64,000 nt of DNA from Paraburkholderia acidisoli (GTDB taxonomy: Bacteria > Pseudomonadota > Gammaproteobacteria > Burkholderiales > Burkholderiaceae): positions 806,001 to 870,000 of the forward strand of contig NZ_CP046915.1 of the NCBI RefSeq assembly GCF_009789675.1, written 5' to 3'. The translations under genes and the position numbers were made by a program. Positions 26,434-35,106 of this stretch are shown here, in pieces (position 1 is the stretch's first letter; each line of letters opens with the position of its first letter). The notes under the pieces were generated by a model. It had not been told where the DNA came from. It searched no databases and saw nothing but the letters and a program-made list of their open reading frames with translations.

Positions 26434-27369
26434 CTATTTGCGCGCTTCCATGCGGAACTGGCTGGGTGCCTGGCCCACTTCGCGGCGGAAAAAGCGCGTG
26501 AAATACGCGGCGTCGGCAAAGCCGAGCCAGAAGGCGATCTGTTCCACCGACATGTCGCCGAAAATAAGTTCGCGCTTGGCCTCGGTAATGATGCGCGCGT
26601 GGATCATCTTGGTCGGACTCTTCTCCGCCGCCGAGGCGCATGCGGCGCGCAGTTGCACGAGCGAGACTGCGAGCATCGACGCGTAATCCTGCAACGGCAG
26701 ATTGCTGCGGTAATGTTCGTCAATGAGCTTGCGAAACCGTTCCACGAGACGCACGTCGTTGCGCGGCGTGCCGTCGTTGACCGTCTGTTCGAGATGCGCT
26801 TCACGGGCGAGCGACAGCAGCATCATGGTCAGCAAGGCTTCGGTGCCAGCCACCTGACCCACGGCGTCCGACTCCACTTCCTGTTTCAGCCGCTGAATGA
26901 GGGTATAGAACTCGTTGGACTTGCCCGCATCGGCGAGCGAAATCATGCGCGGCGCCGACCACAGCGCGATGAACTCGTGAAGTTTCGCGTTGACCTGCGT
27001 GAGATACGACACTTCGATCGTAACGACCCAGCGATCCACGTCGATTTCGTAATCGAGACCGTGAATGCATTCGGTGGGCAGCAGCAGCGCGCAGGGCGCT
27101 TCGAACGGCACGCTGCGGCCTTCCAGATTCATCACGCCGCGCCCGTTGCGTACGAAGATCAACTGGCCATAGGCGGGATGCGCATGCGGTTCGGTGCGCC
27201 ACCGGCCACGTTCCGTGACGTGGCCGACATGGACGAACCAGTTTTCTTCTTCGGGACGCTCGACGTAGAGGCGAACCTTCGGCACGGCGGTGAGTCGCGT
27301 TTCACCGGCGAGCTTGCGTGGGGGTTTGATGACCGATGCGCTGTGCGCACCGTGAGCACCCTGGGCCAT
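26434..27369 (-). CDS. AraC-family transcriptional regulator
   Basis: A 311-residue regulator with an N-terminal cupin ligand domain (HAHPAYGQLIFVRNGRG about residues 50-66; CALLLPTECIHGLDYE) and a C-terminal double helix-turn-helix. That region runs LPLQDYASMLAVSLVQLRAA, then IAFWLGFADAAYFTRFFRRE and GQAPSQFRM. Layout is close to the 4-hydroxyphenylacetate/PobR-like activators of aromatic catabolism. AAGGAG precedes the ATG at 27369; a longer in-frame start was rejected for lack of homology. It lies between porin 2 and the lactonase gene on the same strand. It is the only regulator within the 23-36 kb block and hence its likely controller. Confidence 0.9.
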   Translation of the reverse strand: MAQGAHGAHSASVIKPPRKLAGETRLTAVPKVRLYVERPEEENWFVHVGHVTERGRWRTEPHAHPAYGQLIFVRNGRGVMNLEGRSVPFEAPCALLLPTECIHGLDYEIDVDRWVVTIEVSYLTQVNAKLHEFIALWSAPRMISLADAGKSNEFYTLIQRLKQEVESDAVGQVAGTEALLTMMLLSLAREAHLEQTVNDGTPRNDVRLVERFRKLIDEHYRSNLPLQDYASMLAVSLVQLRAACASAAEKSPTKMIHARIITEAKRELIFGDMSVEQIAFWLGFADAAYFTRFFRREVGQAPSQFRMEARK

Positions 27370-27568
27370 GACGTCTCCTTGGCGGCCGGACTTGCGCGCC
27401 GCCATTGCGATTGAATTTGTGCCGGAACGCTGCGGCTGAAAGCCGTGCCTCCGTGCGACATGCTCGCGAGACCCGCAAGAAAAACGGCGGGCGTGAAGCT
27501 CGTCATATTTTTCCATATCCCGTTGTGCAGTGCGACTTGCGATTTACCCCAACGCGAGGTCGTAATAA

Positions 27569-27602
27569 CCGGTAAGAAAATGCAAAAAACCCCGGTAAAA
27601 AC
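27569..27602. promoter_or_regulatory. Direct repeat upstream of the AraC gene (possible autoregulatory site)
   Basis: CCGGTAAGAAA at 27569 and CCGGTAAAAAC at 27592 repeat with a 23-base period. The half-site resembles CCGGTATAAAA in the shared 36-bp elements. Different spacing makes the link tentative. Confidence 0.35.
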
Positions 27603-27629
27603 GGCCTCGTTCGTCACGCGGTCAAGGCA

Positions 27630-28655
27630 TCAGAACGTGTGGACGATGCCGAGAATCACACCGCGCGTGTTGGAGCCGGGCGCGACGGTCACGCCTGCAT
27701 AGGCAGTGCCATTGAGCGTGAATTTGGCCTGATTGCGGTTCTGCAAGAATGCCGCCGACGCGTACAGCGTCGTACGCTTGGAAAGATAATGCTCATAGGT
27801 CATGCCGATCTGCTGCGCGTTGTTGCCCTGGCCCGTTTTATCATGCTCGTAGCCGTACATGACCGCGAGCATGTCGGCGGGCGAGATCGTCCACGAACCG
27901 GAGCCTTCGAACACGTCGCGCTTAACGCTGTCGTCGGTCTGGCGTTCCGTGTGATACGCGAGAAAGAAGCGCGTGGGGCCGATTCCCACCGAAGCCCCCG
28001 CGTTGAACAGGCGCAGCGCCGAAGTGCCGGTGGCGCTGTCGGCCTGTTCGTAACCGGCGGCCACGCGGAACGGGCCGTTTTCATAGCGCACGGCCGCGTT
28101 GTAGAACTGCAGGCCGTTACTCGGTTTCGTGGTGCTGTCGCGCATGGCCACCATGAACTGCGCGGTCACGCCGTACATCGTGGGCGTGAAGTACGAAATC
28201 GCGTTGTTCACGCGGATCGTCAGCGAATTGAAGTTGAGCATCGGCGAACCCATGCTCATGACGGCAACGGGGTCGAGTTCGCGATTGATGAAGATGTACT
28301 GCGGCGTATTTTGCAGGCCGAAACGCACTTCGCCGAAGTCACCCGACAAGCCCACCCACGCCTGGCGATTGAACGCTTCGGCCGAGTTCGCGGCGGCGCC
28401 GGTCATGGCCGAGAAGCCTTGTTCGAGCTGGAAGTTGACCTTCAGGCCGCCGCCGATGTCCTCGCTGCCCTTGAAGCCGTAGCGGCTCGCATACAGGCCG
28501 CCCGAGGTGGCGCGCACGACCTTGCCGGCACCGCCGTTCTGAAATTCCATCGCGTTGTCGATGACGCCGTACAGCGTGACCGACGATTGCGCGTAGGCCG
28601 TGTTGAACAGGCACGCCGACGCTACGCCGGTAGCCATTACGAGCAGCTTCTTCAT
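27630..28655 (-). CDS. Gram-negative porin 2 (Porin_4 family)
   Basis: A 341-residue porin, paralogue of porin 1. The signal peptide ends at AYAQ, and the mature start SSVTLYGVIDNAMEFQNGG parallels porin 1. The C terminus ends in aromatic VHTF. GGAGA lies 8 bases before the ATG at 28655; the ATG four codons earlier lacks a good site. It is the first gene after the aromatic catabolic genes on the same strand, 143 bases beyond them, and plausibly admits the aromatic acid or its organic-acid analogues. Confidence 0.92.
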   Translation of the reverse strand: MKKLLVMATGVASACLFNTAYAQSSVTLYGVIDNAMEFQNGGAGKVVRATSGGLYASRYGFKGSEDIGGGLKVNFQLEQGFSAMTGAAANSAEAFNRQAWVGLSGDFGEVRFGLQNTPQYIFINRELDPVAVMSMGSPMLNFNSLTIRVNNAISYFTPTMYGVTAQFMVAMRDSTTKPSNGLQFYNAAVRYENGPFRVAAGYEQADSATGTSALRLFNAGASVGIGPTRFFLAYHTERQTDDSVKRDVFEGSGSWTISPADMLAVMYGYEHDKTGQGNNAQQIGMTYEHYLSKRTTLYASAAFLQNRNQAKFTLNGTAYAGVTVAPGSNTRGVILGIVHTF

Positions 28656-28798
28656 GTGTGTCTCCATGATATTTCTAGTTATCGAGCGGATTCGCCTTGT
28701 TTTTCCGGCGATTTATCTTGTTCTTCTATCGTTCGTTATCCGAACGAAATGCCGTCGCGTCGGGTTGTCTTGGGAGCGCGACGGCGGGGTACGGCGAA

Positions 28799-29692
28799 TT
28801 AATCGAGCGCGCCGGTCACGTCGTCGAACAGTTCGTCCACGCCCAGTCGATGCGGAATGATCTTCTGGTCGAGCGCCCAGTCGATGGCGAGCTGTATGCC
28901 CTTGCGGTTCGCCTCGAGCCCGAGCGGCGGAAACACCGCCGGCACGCCTTCGGCCTGCTCGCGGCTTTCGCGGATCATGCGGTAGATCTCGCGCACCGCC
29001 TCCGGGTGCTGCTTCGACACGTTCTCGTGCACCACGAACATGTGATTGATCGGCACCACGTTCTCGCGCGCGAACCAGTCTTTCGCGGCGTTCTGCGCGT
29101 CCGGCACGAGCGTGCGCACGCGCGGGTCCTTCGGCATGTCTTCGCCCAGCAGCGCGGCGGCGAGTTCGCCGTCGAGCATCATCTGCGGAATCGACGAACC
29201 CTTCGGCAGACGCTGGCAGTTCGCGGGGTCGGTGAACTCGGCGAGATGGCCGTCGCCGAGCGTCATCCACGTGACCTTGTCGAGATCCACGCCGTATTCG
29301 TGGCGCAGGATGCCGCGAATCCACAGCGCCGTGGTCTGCGTGTAGGTGCGCACGCCCACCTGTTGGCCTTCGATATCCTTCGGATCGAGATGACCGAAGT
29401 CGAGGTTGTAGCCCGCGCAATGATGCTGGAAACGGCCCGAAATGGGCGCGGGCAGCAGCACGTAGGGCTTGCCGTACGCCCTGGCCTGCAGGAACGTGAC
29501 GATGGCGAGTTCGCCCGCGTCGAACTGGTTCTCGCGCACCATCGCCTTGAAGCCGTTGTGCGCGGGCGTGGGGCCGCAGTAGTCGAGCGTGACGCGGTCG
29601 GACGTGACACGCCCGTCCTTCATCGCCTTCGTCACGGCGTAGTCGGCGAGGTTGGTGCGCAGCGTGGGCGCTGCGCCGGCCGTCGTGGACAT
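28799..29692 (-). CDS. 4,5-dihydroxyphthalate decarboxylase-like protein (copy 2)
   Basis: A 297-residue protein of the periplasmic-binding-fold family that includes the phthalate-pathway enzyme Pht5/PhtD, which decarboxylates 4,5-dihydroxyphthalate to protocatechuate. It has no signal peptide, in keeping with a cytosolic enzyme rather than a transporter part. Diagnostic stretches are FDAGELAIVTFLQARAYGKP, IEGQQVGVRTYTQTTALWIR and a C-terminal LGVDELFDDVTGALD. It is paralogous to the product of 35107-36084. It is the last catabolic gene of the minus-strand block, 54 bases after the aldolase gene. Its actual substrate is unproven. Confidence 0.8.
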   Translation of the reverse strand: MSTTAGAAPTLRTNLADYAVTKAMKDGRVTSDRVTLDYCGPTPAHNGFKAMVRENQFDAGELAIVTFLQARAYGKPYVLLPAPISGRFQHHCAGYNLDFGHLDPKDIEGQQVGVRTYTQTTALWIRGILRHEYGVDLDKVTWMTLGDGHLAEFTDPANCQRLPKGSSIPQMMLDGELAAALLGEDMPKDPRVRTLVPDAQNAAKDWFARENVVPINHMFVVHENVSKQHPEAVREIYRMIRESREQAEGVPAVFPPLGLEANRKGIQLAIDWALDQKIIPHRLGVDELFDDVTGALD

Positions 29693-29746
29693 GTTGGGAT
29701 TCCTTACTATGGGTAATTGGCTGTCGATGTCGTGACGTCAGGTGCC

Positions 29747-30616
29747 TCAGTAACCGGCCATTTCGCGCGCCATGCCGACCACGCCGTAGCTGCGCATTGG
29801 CGCGGACATCAGGAAGCGGTAGCCTTCCTCGATCAGCCGCTTGTGATTCTTCGCCGTCACGTGCGGGTTGCCGACCACGACGTTGTGCTTGTGGCAGGTT
29901 TCCACGATCTGGCGCATCGCATCGACCACCTCGGGGTGCTCGTACTGGCGCGGGAAACCGAGCTCCTGCGAGAGATCGCCTTCGCCAATGAGAATGAAGC
30001 CGATGCCGGGCACGTTCGAGAGAATGTCGTCGAGGTTCTGGATCGCCTGGGTGCTTTCGCACATCAGGCCGACGAGAATTTCGCCCTCGGGTGCGAGCGG
30101 CCAGACGTCGGCCTTCCGGTAGTAGTCGGCCATGCTGAGGCCCCAGTAGCGCGCGGCGGTGGCGGGACCGTCGCCGCGCACGCCCTTCGGCTCGTAGAGC
30201 GGGGCGCTTTTGGGGCGCGCGTAGCGGCACGAGGCCACGGCGTTATAGGCCTGCTCGACGGTGGCCACGTGGGGCCACACCACGCCGTACGCGCCGCGGT
30301 CGAGCACCTGCTTGGCGAAGGCCTGGTTCATTTCCACGCCATTGGCGGGAATGCGGGCGATGGGCGTGACGCGCGGCGAGACCGAGCCGGATTCCGCGAT
30401 CTCCTTGCGGTTGAGCATGTACTGCATGGCGTCGCCGAGGGCGGCCACGTCGTAGGGGTTGTGCTCCATCTCGAACACGATGCCGTCGTAGGGGGCATCG
30501 CTCATTTCGATGGCGGTCTGCTTGTCGAGTTTCGAGAACGCGGCGAACGCGGGCTTGCCCGATTCGAACGCGCGAATGATGCTGTTGAGGCGTTGCGGAT
30601 TCGTAGTAGTGCTCAT
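29747..30616 (-). CDS. HpcH/HpaI-family class II aldolase
   Basis: A 289-residue pyruvate-dependent aldolase/citrate-lyase fold enzyme. Visible parts are FEMEHNPYD near residue 48, the substrate Arg region RIPANGVEMNQAFAKQVLDRGAYGVVWPHV, and the metal-site Glu and Asp in LVGLMCESTQA and LIGEGDLSQELG. In this cluster it would split the final 4-hydroxy-2-oxo acid to pyruvate and oxaloacetate or an aldehyde, a job done by LigK/ProA-type enzymes in classical protocatechuate 4,5-cleavage. Here an unrelated aldolase family may fill that step. Confidence 0.82.
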   Translation of the reverse strand: MSTTTNPQRLNSIIRAFESGKPAFAAFSKLDKQTAIEMSDAPYDGIVFEMEHNPYDVAALGDAMQYMLNRKEIAESGSVSPRVTPIARIPANGVEMNQAFAKQVLDRGAYGVVWPHVATVEQAYNAVASCRYARPKSAPLYEPKGVRGDGPATAARYWGLSMADYYRKADVWPLAPEGEILVGLMCESTQAIQNLDDILSNVPGIGFILIGEGDLSQELGFPRQYEHPEVVDAMRQIVETCHKHNVVVGNPHVTAKNHKRLIEEGYRFLMSAPMRSYGVVGMAREMAGY

Positions 30617-30660
30617 GATGTATGTCTCTTCAATCGGTCAAATAAGGGAATGCAGCGCGT

Positions 30661-31647
30661 TTATTCCGCGGCTTTCCAGTACATGAAGCCCATGCCTTCG
30701 CCAGTTCCGGCGGGCGTGCGCCAGCAGGGCACGTAATCCACGAGCGTCATTTCGGCGCCGGTTGCCTGCAAGGCCTTCATCACGCTCACGTAGAGCTTGA
30801 TCTCCGAGGTGCCCGACTGATACGAGCGATCGTCGACCGCCGCGAGTGCGTCGTAGTCGTAAGTCCCGAGCATTTTCATGATCTGGTGATCGAACTCCTC
30901 GTCGTTGACGAAGTGCGAAAGGCCGCCCGACGCGAAAATGCCCACGCGCACGTCTTCGGGCCACGCGGTGATCGCGTCGCGCAACACGCGGCCGAACTCG
31001 ATGCAGCGCGCCATGGAAGGCTGCGTGGGCGGATAGAAGCAGTTCATGATGACCGGCACGTTGGGCGGCGGGTTGTCGCTCATGATCTGGTGATACACGA
31101 AGCTGTACGCATGCGGCACCACGGGATACTCGGGCAACGGCTTCATCCACACGTTGTCGGGCCACGCGAACAGATCGGTGAGATCGAAGTTCTCGTTCTG
31201 GAAGTACTTGATGAGGTACGTGGCCAGTTCCGGATGGCACGCGTGCGTGACGTGATGATCGGGCGCGTAGACCGAGCGTTGCGGCGGCCCGTTGTGCACT
31301 TCCGCGCCGCTATAAATGGCGATGGAAGGCGAAAAGTCGGTGAAGATTTCCTTCTGGTCCTTGCCGAGAATGATCGCCACGTCGATCTTCGCCTCGCGAT
31401 ACGCTTCGGCCATTTTGTCGAGCGCCACGCGGCAGCGCGCGGCGCGTGCGGTGCGCTCTTCGAGCGTGAGGAAGGGCGCAAACGCGGCTTCACGGTGCGC
31501 TTCCAGTTCGGGGTAGGTCCACGTGCGATTGCGGAACCACAGTTCCGGATTGTTGCGGTCGCGCTCGCCGTTCTTGAGCCAGTCTTCCGGCGCTTGCCCG
31601 AGCATGCCGCTGTGCGGCACCGCCATCCCGAATACGATCTTCGCCAT
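30661..31647 (-). CDS. Class III extradiol ring-cleavage dioxygenase (LigB/DODA type)
   Basis: A 328-residue non-haem iron(II) dioxygenase of the LigB superfamily. His12 in VPHSG matches the first iron ligand of LigB, the general-acid-type His lies in GGLSHF near residue 245, and a Glu in TSEIKLYV near 282 fits the third ligand. It is longer than LigB (about 300) and shorter than fused gallate dioxygenases (about 420). No separate LigA small subunit is encoded nearby. It opens a catecholic ring; whether protocatechuate, gallate or another diol is unknown. It lies between the MFS carrier and the aldolase in one transcription unit. Confidence 0.85.
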   Translation of the reverse strand: MAKIVFGMAVPHSGMLGQAPEDWLKNGERDRNNPELWFRNRTWTYPELEAHREAAFAPFLTLEERTARAARCRVALDKMAEAYREAKIDVAIILGKDQKEIFTDFSPSIAIYSGAEVHNGPPQRSVYAPDHHVTHACHPELATYLIKYFQNENFDLTDLFAWPDNVWMKPLPEYPVVPHAYSFVYHQIMSDNPPPNVPVIMNCFYPPTQPSMARCIEFGRVLRDAITAWPEDVRVGIFASGGLSHFVNDEEFDHQIMKMLGTYDYDALAAVDDRSYQSGTSEIKLYVSVMKALQATGAEMTLVDYVPCWRTPAGTGEGMGFMYWKAAE

Positions 31648-31768
31648 ATATGTTGTTTCCAGTTTTTCAGTCGGTTACCACGGGCAAGCCGTTGGCTTGA
31701 ATCAAGGTCGCGCGCGAGCGTGCCGATCGCGGCGCGGTCGAATCGTCAGGAGTACGTTGAATGGAGCT

Positions 31769-33049
31769 TCAGGCTTCGCGCAGTTCGCAATGCGGCTCGC
31801 TCACCTTCGGCGCCCATTCGCGTCGATACAGAATGGCCGTGGCCGTTGCGCCCACGAGCAGGAATACGAGGATCACGAGCATCGGCAGGTCGTAGCTCTT
31901 GCTGATATGCAGCAGCCAGCCCGAGAGACTGGCCGCCACGCCGCCCGACAGACTCGTGGCCACCTGCTGCACGCCGGTCACGAGCCCGATAGTGGGCTTC
32001 GGGATCAGCGTGAGGCGCGACAGCACGAGGTTGTTCGCCGTGGTCATGCCGAGTAGCGAGAGCGAGAGCACGTTCCAGAACAGCGCCACTTCGAGCGAGT
32101 GGGCATATGCACCGAGCAGCACCGTGCAGCCGCCCACGAAGCCCGCGATGGTGAACGCCTTGCGCACGAAGATCGCGTCGGCGCCGCGCGCGATGATGCG
32201 GTCCGCGGCCCAGCCGGCAACGGCCGCGACGATCGCGATGCCCGCGAAACTGAAGAACGTGAAGATGCCGGATTGCCCGATCGAGAGGCCGCGCTGCTCC
32301 ACGAGATACGCGGGCATCCACGTCATGCAGAAGAACGTGAAGTAGCCGTAGCAGAAGTTCGTGATCATGCCGCCCCACACCACGGGGCTCGTGAGAATGC
32401 TCGCAAACGAAACCGAGCGCGCGCTGCGGTCGGCGCGCTTGAGTTGTTCGCGCGAGGGCAGGTCGTTGCGCACCGCGAGCAGCCAGGGCACGAGCCAGAG
32501 CAGGCCGACGAGACCCGTGGCCACGAACATGGCCTTCCACGAATAGTTGACGATGAACCAGGCGCCCACCGGCGCGCCAATGGCGGGGCCGAACTTGTTG
32601 CCCATGGCGAGAATGCCGACGGCGAGGCCGTTCTGGCTTTCGTCGAAGTTGTTGCGAATCCAGCGGTAGCTGGCCGGAATCACGATCGCCTCGGCAATAC
32701 CGATGATCAGGCGCATGACCACGAGGCCCGTGAGCGTGGTGACCGTGCCCATCAGTGCGGTGGCGAGGCACCAGAGTGCGAAGCACACGGCATACGGCCA
32801 CTTCACGCCATAACGGTCGGCGACCCAGCCCATCGGCACCTGAAAGAGACCGTACGACCAGAAGAACGCGGAATTGATCCAGCCGCGATCGACGTTGGTC
32901 AACGCGAAATGCCGGATGAAGTGGACGTCGGCCAGAACGCTCGAGATGCTGGTTCGGTCGATAAAGGACGTCAGGACGCCAATCGCGAGCAGGGCGAGTA
33001 TGCCCCAGTGATACGCGAAATTCGTCCGTACTGTTTTGCTCGTCTCCAT
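31769..33049 (-). CDS. MFS transporter, anion:cation symporter type
   Basis: A 426-residue, 12-helix carrier of the ACS family (phthalate/hexuronate-like). The first helix ends DRTSISSVLADV, and motif A is WVADRYGVKWPYA. The amphipathic loop before helix 7 (about residues 195-215) is typical. It sits among aromatic-acid catabolic genes and probably imports their carboxylate substrate. A 12-bp stem-loop at 33087-33129 separates it from the upstream amidohydrolase gene. Confidence 0.88.
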   Translation of the reverse strand: METSKTVRTNFAYHWGILALLAIGVLTSFIDRTSISSVLADVHFIRHFALTNVDRGWINSAFFWSYGLFQVPMGWVADRYGVKWPYAVCFALWCLATALMGTVTTLTGLVVMRLIIGIAEAIVIPASYRWIRNNFDESQNGLAVGILAMGNKFGPAIGAPVGAWFIVNYSWKAMFVATGLVGLLWLVPWLLAVRNDLPSREQLKRADRSARSVSFASILTSPVVWGGMITNFCYGYFTFFCMTWMPAYLVEQRGLSIGQSGIFTFFSFAGIAIVAAVAGWAADRIIARGADAIFVRKAFTIAGFVGGCTVLLGAYAHSLEVALFWNVLSLSLLGMTTANNLVLSRLTLIPKPTIGLVTGVQQVATSLSGGVAASLSGWLLHISKSYDLPMLVILVFLLVGATATAILYRREWAPKVSEPHCELREA

Positions 33050-33086
33050 CTGCTTTTTCTTCGTGACCTGAAACTATTGCTGTTGC

Positions 33087-33129
33087 GCGGCTGGCCGTGG
33101 GCCGTGTGGCGTGGCGTACGGCCAGCCGC
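33087..33129. repeat. 12-bp inverted repeat inside the aromatic operon
   Basis: Arms 33087-33098 and 33118-33129 (GCGGCTGGCCGT / ACGGCCAGCCGC) are perfect, with a 19-base loop. It lies in the 111-base gap between the amidohydrolase and MFS genes, both on the minus strand. No T-run follows, so it may be an mRNA processing or stability element that sets different levels for the two halves of the operon. Confidence 0.55.
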
Positions 33130-33160
33130 TCCGATGCAGCGTCAATCTAACTCAATGCGC

Positions 33161-34012
33161 TCAGCCCAGCGCGGGGTAAAGCTGTTGCGCGGTCTTGCCG
33201 AAAATCCATGCGCGGTCGGCGGCATTCAGGCACGCGAGTCCCGCCTGCGCGGTGCCGAGAATCTCTTCTAGCGCGCCCGGCGAGGTGGGATAGTTCGAAC
33301 CCCACGCCATGCGCTTCGCACCGAACGCTTCCACCACGCGCGGGAAGAACGTTTCCGCGCTGGCCTTCTCTTTCTTCACGTCGCCGAAAATGCGCGGCGT
33401 GAGTTTGAGGAAAATGTTTTCATACGGCGCGAGATCGAACAGACTTTGCGCGTTCGCGTAAGGCGCGCCGTCGAGCACGTCGGGGCGGCCCAGGTGATCG
33501 AGCACGATCGGCACCGCGGGAAAGCGCTTCGCGAGGGCCGTCACCTGCGGCAGGCCCACCGGCCCGGTCTGGATGCACATCGGCAGGCCGAGTTCGGCGC
33601 ACAACTCCCACGCCGGGAACGAACGCGGGTCGTCGAGTTCGCTCGGATCGAACTCCTTCGTGCTGCCGCCCGTGAACAGACGCAGGCCCGCGAGACCGCG
33701 CCCGACCCACTCGCGAATGCGCTGCGGCGCGTCTTCCTGCATCACGTCGACGGAACCCACGGCCACGAGACGGTCCGCGTAACGCGCGCAGCTGTCCACC
33801 ACGTAACTGTTGTCGAAACCGTAGGTCGTGGACGAATGCACCACGGCCGCCTTGCCGACGCCCGCCGCGTCCATCGACGCGATCAGCGTTTCGACCGTGG
33901 TCGGACGTTCCTTCGACCAGTCCGAGCGCTTGCCGAACAGCGGCGCGGGCGGGTAGCGCGTTTCGTCGTCGGAGATGATGTGCGGGTGAATATCAACGAT
34001 GGGTGAAGCCAT
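33161..34012 (-). CDS. Amidohydrolase-family lactone hydrolase (LigI-like)
   Basis: A 283-residue amidohydrolase-2 (cog3618) enzyme. The HxH metal pair is His9 and His11 (VDIHPH), followed by FTGGSTKEFDPSELDDP, VLDHLGRPD and RMAWGSNYPTSPG near the C terminus. Relatives include 2-pyrone-4,6-dicarboxylate lactonase and 4-sulfomuconolactone hydrolase. In this operon it probably opens a lactone formed after ring cleavage, yielding 4-oxalomesaconate for the LigJ-type hydratase encoded 52 bases upstream. Confidence 0.8.
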   Translation of the reverse strand: MASPIVDIHPHIISDDETRYPPAPLFGKRSDWSKERPTTVETLIASMDAAGVGKAAVVHSSTTYGFDNSYVVDSCARYADRLVAVGSVDVMQEDAPQRIREWVGRGLAGLRLFTGGSTKEFDPSELDDPRSFPAWELCAELGLPMCIQTGPVGLPQVTALAKRFPAVPIVLDHLGRPDVLDGAPYANAQSLFDLAPYENIFLKLTPRIFGDVKKEKASAETFFPRVVEAFGAKRMAWGSNYPTSPGALEEILGTAQAGLACLNAADRAWIFGKTAQQLYPALG

Positions 34013-34064
34013 TGTCTGCCTCTGTCCTTTTGTGATCCTGTGTGATGCCGGGGACTTTAAAAAC

Positions 34065-35090
34065 TCACTTGCCCTGCGCTTTCAGCCGTGCGTCGAGTCG
34101 CGGATACACGCGGCGCGCATTGCCCTCGAAAATCTTGTAGCGGTCTTCGTCGCTCAGTGCGGAGCACGCGTCGATATAGCGCTTCGTATCGTCGAAATAC
34201 TCGCCGGTATTCGGATCGCGACCGCGCACCGCACCGATCATCTCCGAACCGAACAGCACGTTGTCGGCCGGAATCACCTTGGTGAGCAGTTCCACGCCCG
34301 GCTTGTGATACACGCACGAGTCGAAGAAGATGTTGTCGAGCAGGCCCTCGAGCGGACGGTCGCGCATCTCCAGCGACATGCCGCGATAGCGGCCCCAGTG
34401 ATACGGCACCGCGCCGCCGCCATGCGGAATCACGAGGCGCAGCTTCGGGAAATCCTTGAACAGGTCGGATTGCAGGATCTGCATGAACACGGAGGTATCC
34501 GCGTTCAGGTAATGCGCGCCCGTGCCGTGGAAACACGGGTTGCACGAGGCGGCCACGTGAATCATGGCCGGCACGTCGAGATCGACGAGCGCCTCGTAGA
34601 GCGGATACCACTCGCGGTCCGTCATCGGCTTGCCGGTCCAGTAGCCGCCGGTCGGGTCCGGGTTCAGGTTGCAGCCCACGAAGCCCATCTGCTCCACGCA
34701 GCGGCGCAGTTCGGCAATGCTGTTGGCGGGGTTCACGCCCGGCGACTGCGGCAGCTGGCACACGGGCGCGAAATTCTCGGGGAACATCTCGGTCACGCGA
34801 TAGACGAGATCGTTCGAGATCTCGGCCCATTCGAGGCTCGTGCGCTCGTTGCCGAGGTGATGGCTCATGAGGCCCGCGATGGGCGAGAACAGCGTGAGGT
34901 CGCTGCCGCGCTCGCGTTGCAGCTTGAGCTGGCCGTTGCCGATGGCTTCGCGGATCTCGTCGTCGCTCACGAAGGCGCCGTTGCGCGAGGGCGCGTTAGC
35001 CGGATCGTTGGCGAATTCGACCTGTTTGGCGCGCCAGTTGCGGAACGAGGCGGGAACGGTCGTGAAGTGACCGTGGCAATCGATGATCAT
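34065..35090 (-). CDS. ligJ: 4-oxalomesaconate hydratase
   Basis: A 341-residue amidohydrolase-fold hydratase. The start MIIDCHGHFTT, with metal-binding His6 and His8, is the same as in LigJ, and later GCNLNPDPTGGYW, IPHGGGAVPYHWGRYRG and VLFGSEMIGAVRG match that group closely. It adds water to 4-oxalomesaconate, giving 4-carboxy-4-hydroxy-2-oxoadipate, in protocatechuate 4,5-cleavage and gallate pathways. GGAGA lies 5 bases before the ATG at 35090; the longer in-frame reading was rejected. It starts 16 bases after the upstream decarboxylase-like gene. Confidence 0.87.
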   Translation of the reverse strand: MIIDCHGHFTTVPASFRNWRAKQVEFANDPANAPSRNGAFVSDDEIREAIGNGQLKLQRERGSDLTLFSPIAGLMSHHLGNERTSLEWAEISNDLVYRVTEMFPENFAPVCQLPQSPGVNPANSIAELRRCVEQMGFVGCNLNPDPTGGYWTGKPMTDREWYPLYEALVDLDVPAMIHVAASCNPCFHGTGAHYLNADTSVFMQILQSDLFKDFPKLRLVIPHGGGAVPYHWGRYRGMSLEMRDRPLEGLLDNIFFDSCVYHKPGVELLTKVIPADNVLFGSEMIGAVRGRDPNTGEYFDDTKRYIDACSALSDEDRYKIFEGNARRVYPRLDARLKAQGK

Positions 35091-35106
35091 GGTGTCTCCG
35101 TGCGGG

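Noticed and set aside
28799..29692. Decarboxylase-like protein considered as an ABC transporter binding protein
   Set aside because: No signal peptide, no permease or ATPase in the block, and closer patterns to Pht5-type decarboxylases. The same applies to the copy at 35107-36084.
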